From: Chitinophaga pinensis
GTDB taxonomy: Bacteria > Bacteroidota > Bacteroidia > Chitinophagales > Chitinophagaceae
Length of the DNA: 6,149 nt
Direction: 5' to 3'
Assembly (NCBI GenBank): GCA_943324055.2
Contig: CALPKD020000090.1
Location: 1-6,149, forward strand
The notes under the pieces are model-generated. The model was not told where the DNA came from, did no database searches, and saw only the letters and a program-made list of their open reading frames with translations. Position 1 is the stretch's first letter. Every line of letters begins with the position of its first letter. Positions 4,644-6,149 of the stretch are shown here, piece by piece. Both the position numbers and the translations under genes were made by a program.

Positions 4644-6149
4644 ATGGCGGAGCAACAGTATGACGCAATTGTAGTTGGTTCTGGTATTAGCGGCGGTTGG
4701 GCGGCAAAAGAACTTACTGAAAAAGGATTAAAAGTGTTGATGTTAGAGCGCGGAAGAAACATTGAACATATAAAAGACTACGAAGGGACTGAGAAAAATC
4801 CTTGGGAACTTACTCATCGTAATGCCAAAACGGAGGAGGATAAAAAAAATTCACCAATTCAAAGTAAGTGCTATGCCTATGATGAAGTGTCTAAGAAATT
4901 TTTTGTAAACGATATTGAAAATCCCTATACCCCTGTAAAACCATTTGATTGGATTAGAGGCAACCATGTTGGAGGTAGATCTTTGATGTGGGGTCGCCAA
5001 AGTTATCGTTTAAGCGATTTAGATTTTGAAGCCAATGCAAAAGATGGACATGGAATTGATTGGCCTATTAGATATAAAGATTTAGCACCCTGGTATAGTC
5101 ACGTTGAAAAATTTGCGGGTATTAGTGGTAATAGAGACGGCGTTCCAAACCTGCCAGATGGTGAATTTTTACCCGCAATGGAAATGAACTGTGTTGAACA
5201 AATGGTTGCCAAAAACCTTAAAACAAAAATGGGTAGACCCATGATCATTGGGAGGTCTGCTAATCATACTGCAAAAATTGGAACAAGAGGTCCTTGTCAA
5301 TATCGAAATAAATGTCACCAGGGTTGTCCTTTTGGAGGCTATTTTAGCTCCAATTCTGCCACTTTGCCTGCTGCAGCTGCGACTGGTAATTTTACATTAA
5401 GACCAGACGCAATCACCACTGAAATTTTATACGATAAGGAGACAGGCCGTGCAAAAGGTGTTCGTGTATTAGATGCCAACACAAATAAAACGGAAGAATA
5501 CTTTGCTAAAATTATTTTTCTAAATGCATCAACTTTAGGAACAGCACAAATTTTATTAAACTCTGTTTCGGAAGTATTTCCTAATGGTTTTGGTAATAGT
5601 AGTTTACAAGTTGGACATAATTTAATGGACCACCATTATGGTGTTGGTGCAAATGGCGATTATGATGGCTTCTTAGATAGTTACACCTATGGTCGTCGTC
5701 CTAATGGCATTTATGTACCAAGATTTAGAAATTTAGACGGCGGCTCGTCGGCCGGATACGTTCGTGGTTTTGGTTATCAAGGAGGAGCGTACCGCAATAG
5801 AGGGGGCTCAGATGCGATTGGAGTTGAATTAAAAGAAAGCATGACTGAACCAGGTAATTGGTCCATGGGTTGGGGTTCGTGGGGGGAACATTTGCCTTAC
5901 TACGAAAACAAAGTGAGTTTAAATAAAGATAAAAAAGATAAGTGGGGGTTGCCTACGCTTGATATTGATTGCGAGTTCAAGGAAAATGAAATGAAGATGC
6001 GTGTTGATATGAAAAATAGTGCAGCAGAAATGCTAGAGGCAGCGGGCATTAAAAATATTTCTACTTATGATAGTATGCCAGCACCAGGATTTTGTATTCA
6101 TGAAATGGGTACCGCTCGCATGGGTAAGGATCCTAAAACATCTGTATTA
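4644..6149 (+). CDS. GMC-family FAD-dependent sugar dehydrogenase, partial (runs off right edge)
   Basis: The open frame gives 502 codons with no stop. The N-terminus has the FAD-binding GSGISGG (12-18) and LERG with Glu35 for the ribose; RGNHVGGRSLMWGRQSYR (105-122) is the GMC flavin-binding block. A cysteine cluster, C-x5-C-x3-C-P at 218, 224 and 228, matches the spacing of the 3Fe-4S site in bacterial FAD glucose dehydrogenase. HEMGTARMG (486-494) is the conserved C-terminal block; the expected catalytic His/Asn region and the end of the FAD fold, perhaps 60-70 residues, lie beyond the window. It resembles the large subunit of glucoside 3-dehydrogenase and gluconate 2-dehydrogenase. Like those, it has no signal peptide and would be exported by pairing with a Tat-signal small subunit, which is not in this window. 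Electrons would pass to a cytochrome c such as the one at 864-1247. Family is certain; oxidation at C3 of a glycoside is inferred. Confidence 0.93.
   Translation, partial: MAEQQYDAIVVGSGISGGWAAKELTEKGLKVLMLERGRNIEHIKDYEGTEKNPWELTHRNAKTEEDKKNSPIQSKCYAYDEVSKKFFVNDIENPYTPVKPFDWIRGNHVGGRSLMWGRQSYRLSDLDFEANAKDGHGIDWPIRYKDLAPWYSHVEKFAGISGNRDGVPNLPDGEFLPAMEMNCVEQMVAKNLKTKMGRPMIIGRSANHTAKIGTRGPCQYRNKCHQGCPFGGYFSSNSATLPAAAATGNFTLRPDAITTEILYDKETGRAKGVRVLDANTNKTEEYFAKIIFLNASTLGTAQILLNSVSEVFPNGFGNSSLQVGHNLMDHHYGVGANGDYDGFLDSYTYGRRPNGIYVPRFRNLDGGSSAGYVRGFGYQGGAYRNRGGSDAIGVELKESMTEPGNWSMGWGSWGEHLPYYENKVSLNKDKKDKWGLPTLDIDCEFKENEMKMRVDMKNSAAEMLEAAGIKNISTYDSMPAPGFCIHEMGTARMGKDPKTSVL

Noticed and set aside
4517..4762. 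81-codon minus-strand open frame across the gap before the GMC gene
   Set aside because: It is antisense to the end of the TIM-barrel gene and the start of the GMC gene, whose FAD motif is clear; its protein looks like a shadow with no domain.
1..6149. Mobile element, phage or defence system
   Set aside because: No transposase, integrase, terminal repeats, tRNA or att-like repeats were seen; all genes fit a metabolic locus next to a housekeeping gene.

Overview
The window looks like a chromosomal segment of a member of the Bacteroidota, probably near the Chitinophagales. It is AT-rich, its genes mostly lack Shine-Dalgarno sequences, one intergenic gap carries a Bacteroidota-type promoter (TTG ... 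TAnnTTTG), and the proteins have the feel of that phylum: a DUF1080 protein, a lipoprotein cytochrome c, a Tat-exported TIM barrel and a GMC oxidoreductase. The phylum is inferred from these traits, not from a marker gene.

The layout is a divergent cluster around a 172-base control region (3516-3687). Leftward, in order of transcription, come a Gfo/Idh/MocA oxidoreductase (3515-2349), a cytoplasmic xylose-isomerase-like TIM barrel (2317-1265), a heme c lipoprotein (1247-864), a secreted DUF1080 / 3-keto-disaccharide hydrolase-type protein (842-168) and, only 9 bases further on, the start of tadA, the tRNA adenosine deaminase, which runs off the left edge. Gaps between these genes are 31, 17, 21 and 9 bases, so they look like one operon. 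Rightward come a Tat-signal, hydroxypyruvate-isomerase-like TIM barrel (3688-4581) and a GMC-family FAD dehydrogenase that starts at 4644 and runs off the right edge after 502 codons, with its own good promoter match in the gap.

Taken together, the genes read as a pathway for breaking glycosides by transient oxidation. The GMC dehydrogenase, which has a Cys pattern suggesting a 3Fe-4S cluster, would oxidise a sugar hydroxyl (by family precedent C3 of a glycoside) and pass electrons to the heme c lipoprotein. The DUF1080 protein and/or the exported TIM barrel would cleave or rearrange the 3-keto sugar in the periplasm. The cytoplasmic Gfo/Idh/MocA enzyme and its TIM-barrel partner would process the imported keto sugar with NAD(P). 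The individual families are known; the substrate, the roles of the two TIM barrels and the control region are not determined by this sequence. No RNA gene, mobile element, CRISPR array or long repeat was seen, and no gene-free stretch exceeds 300 bases.
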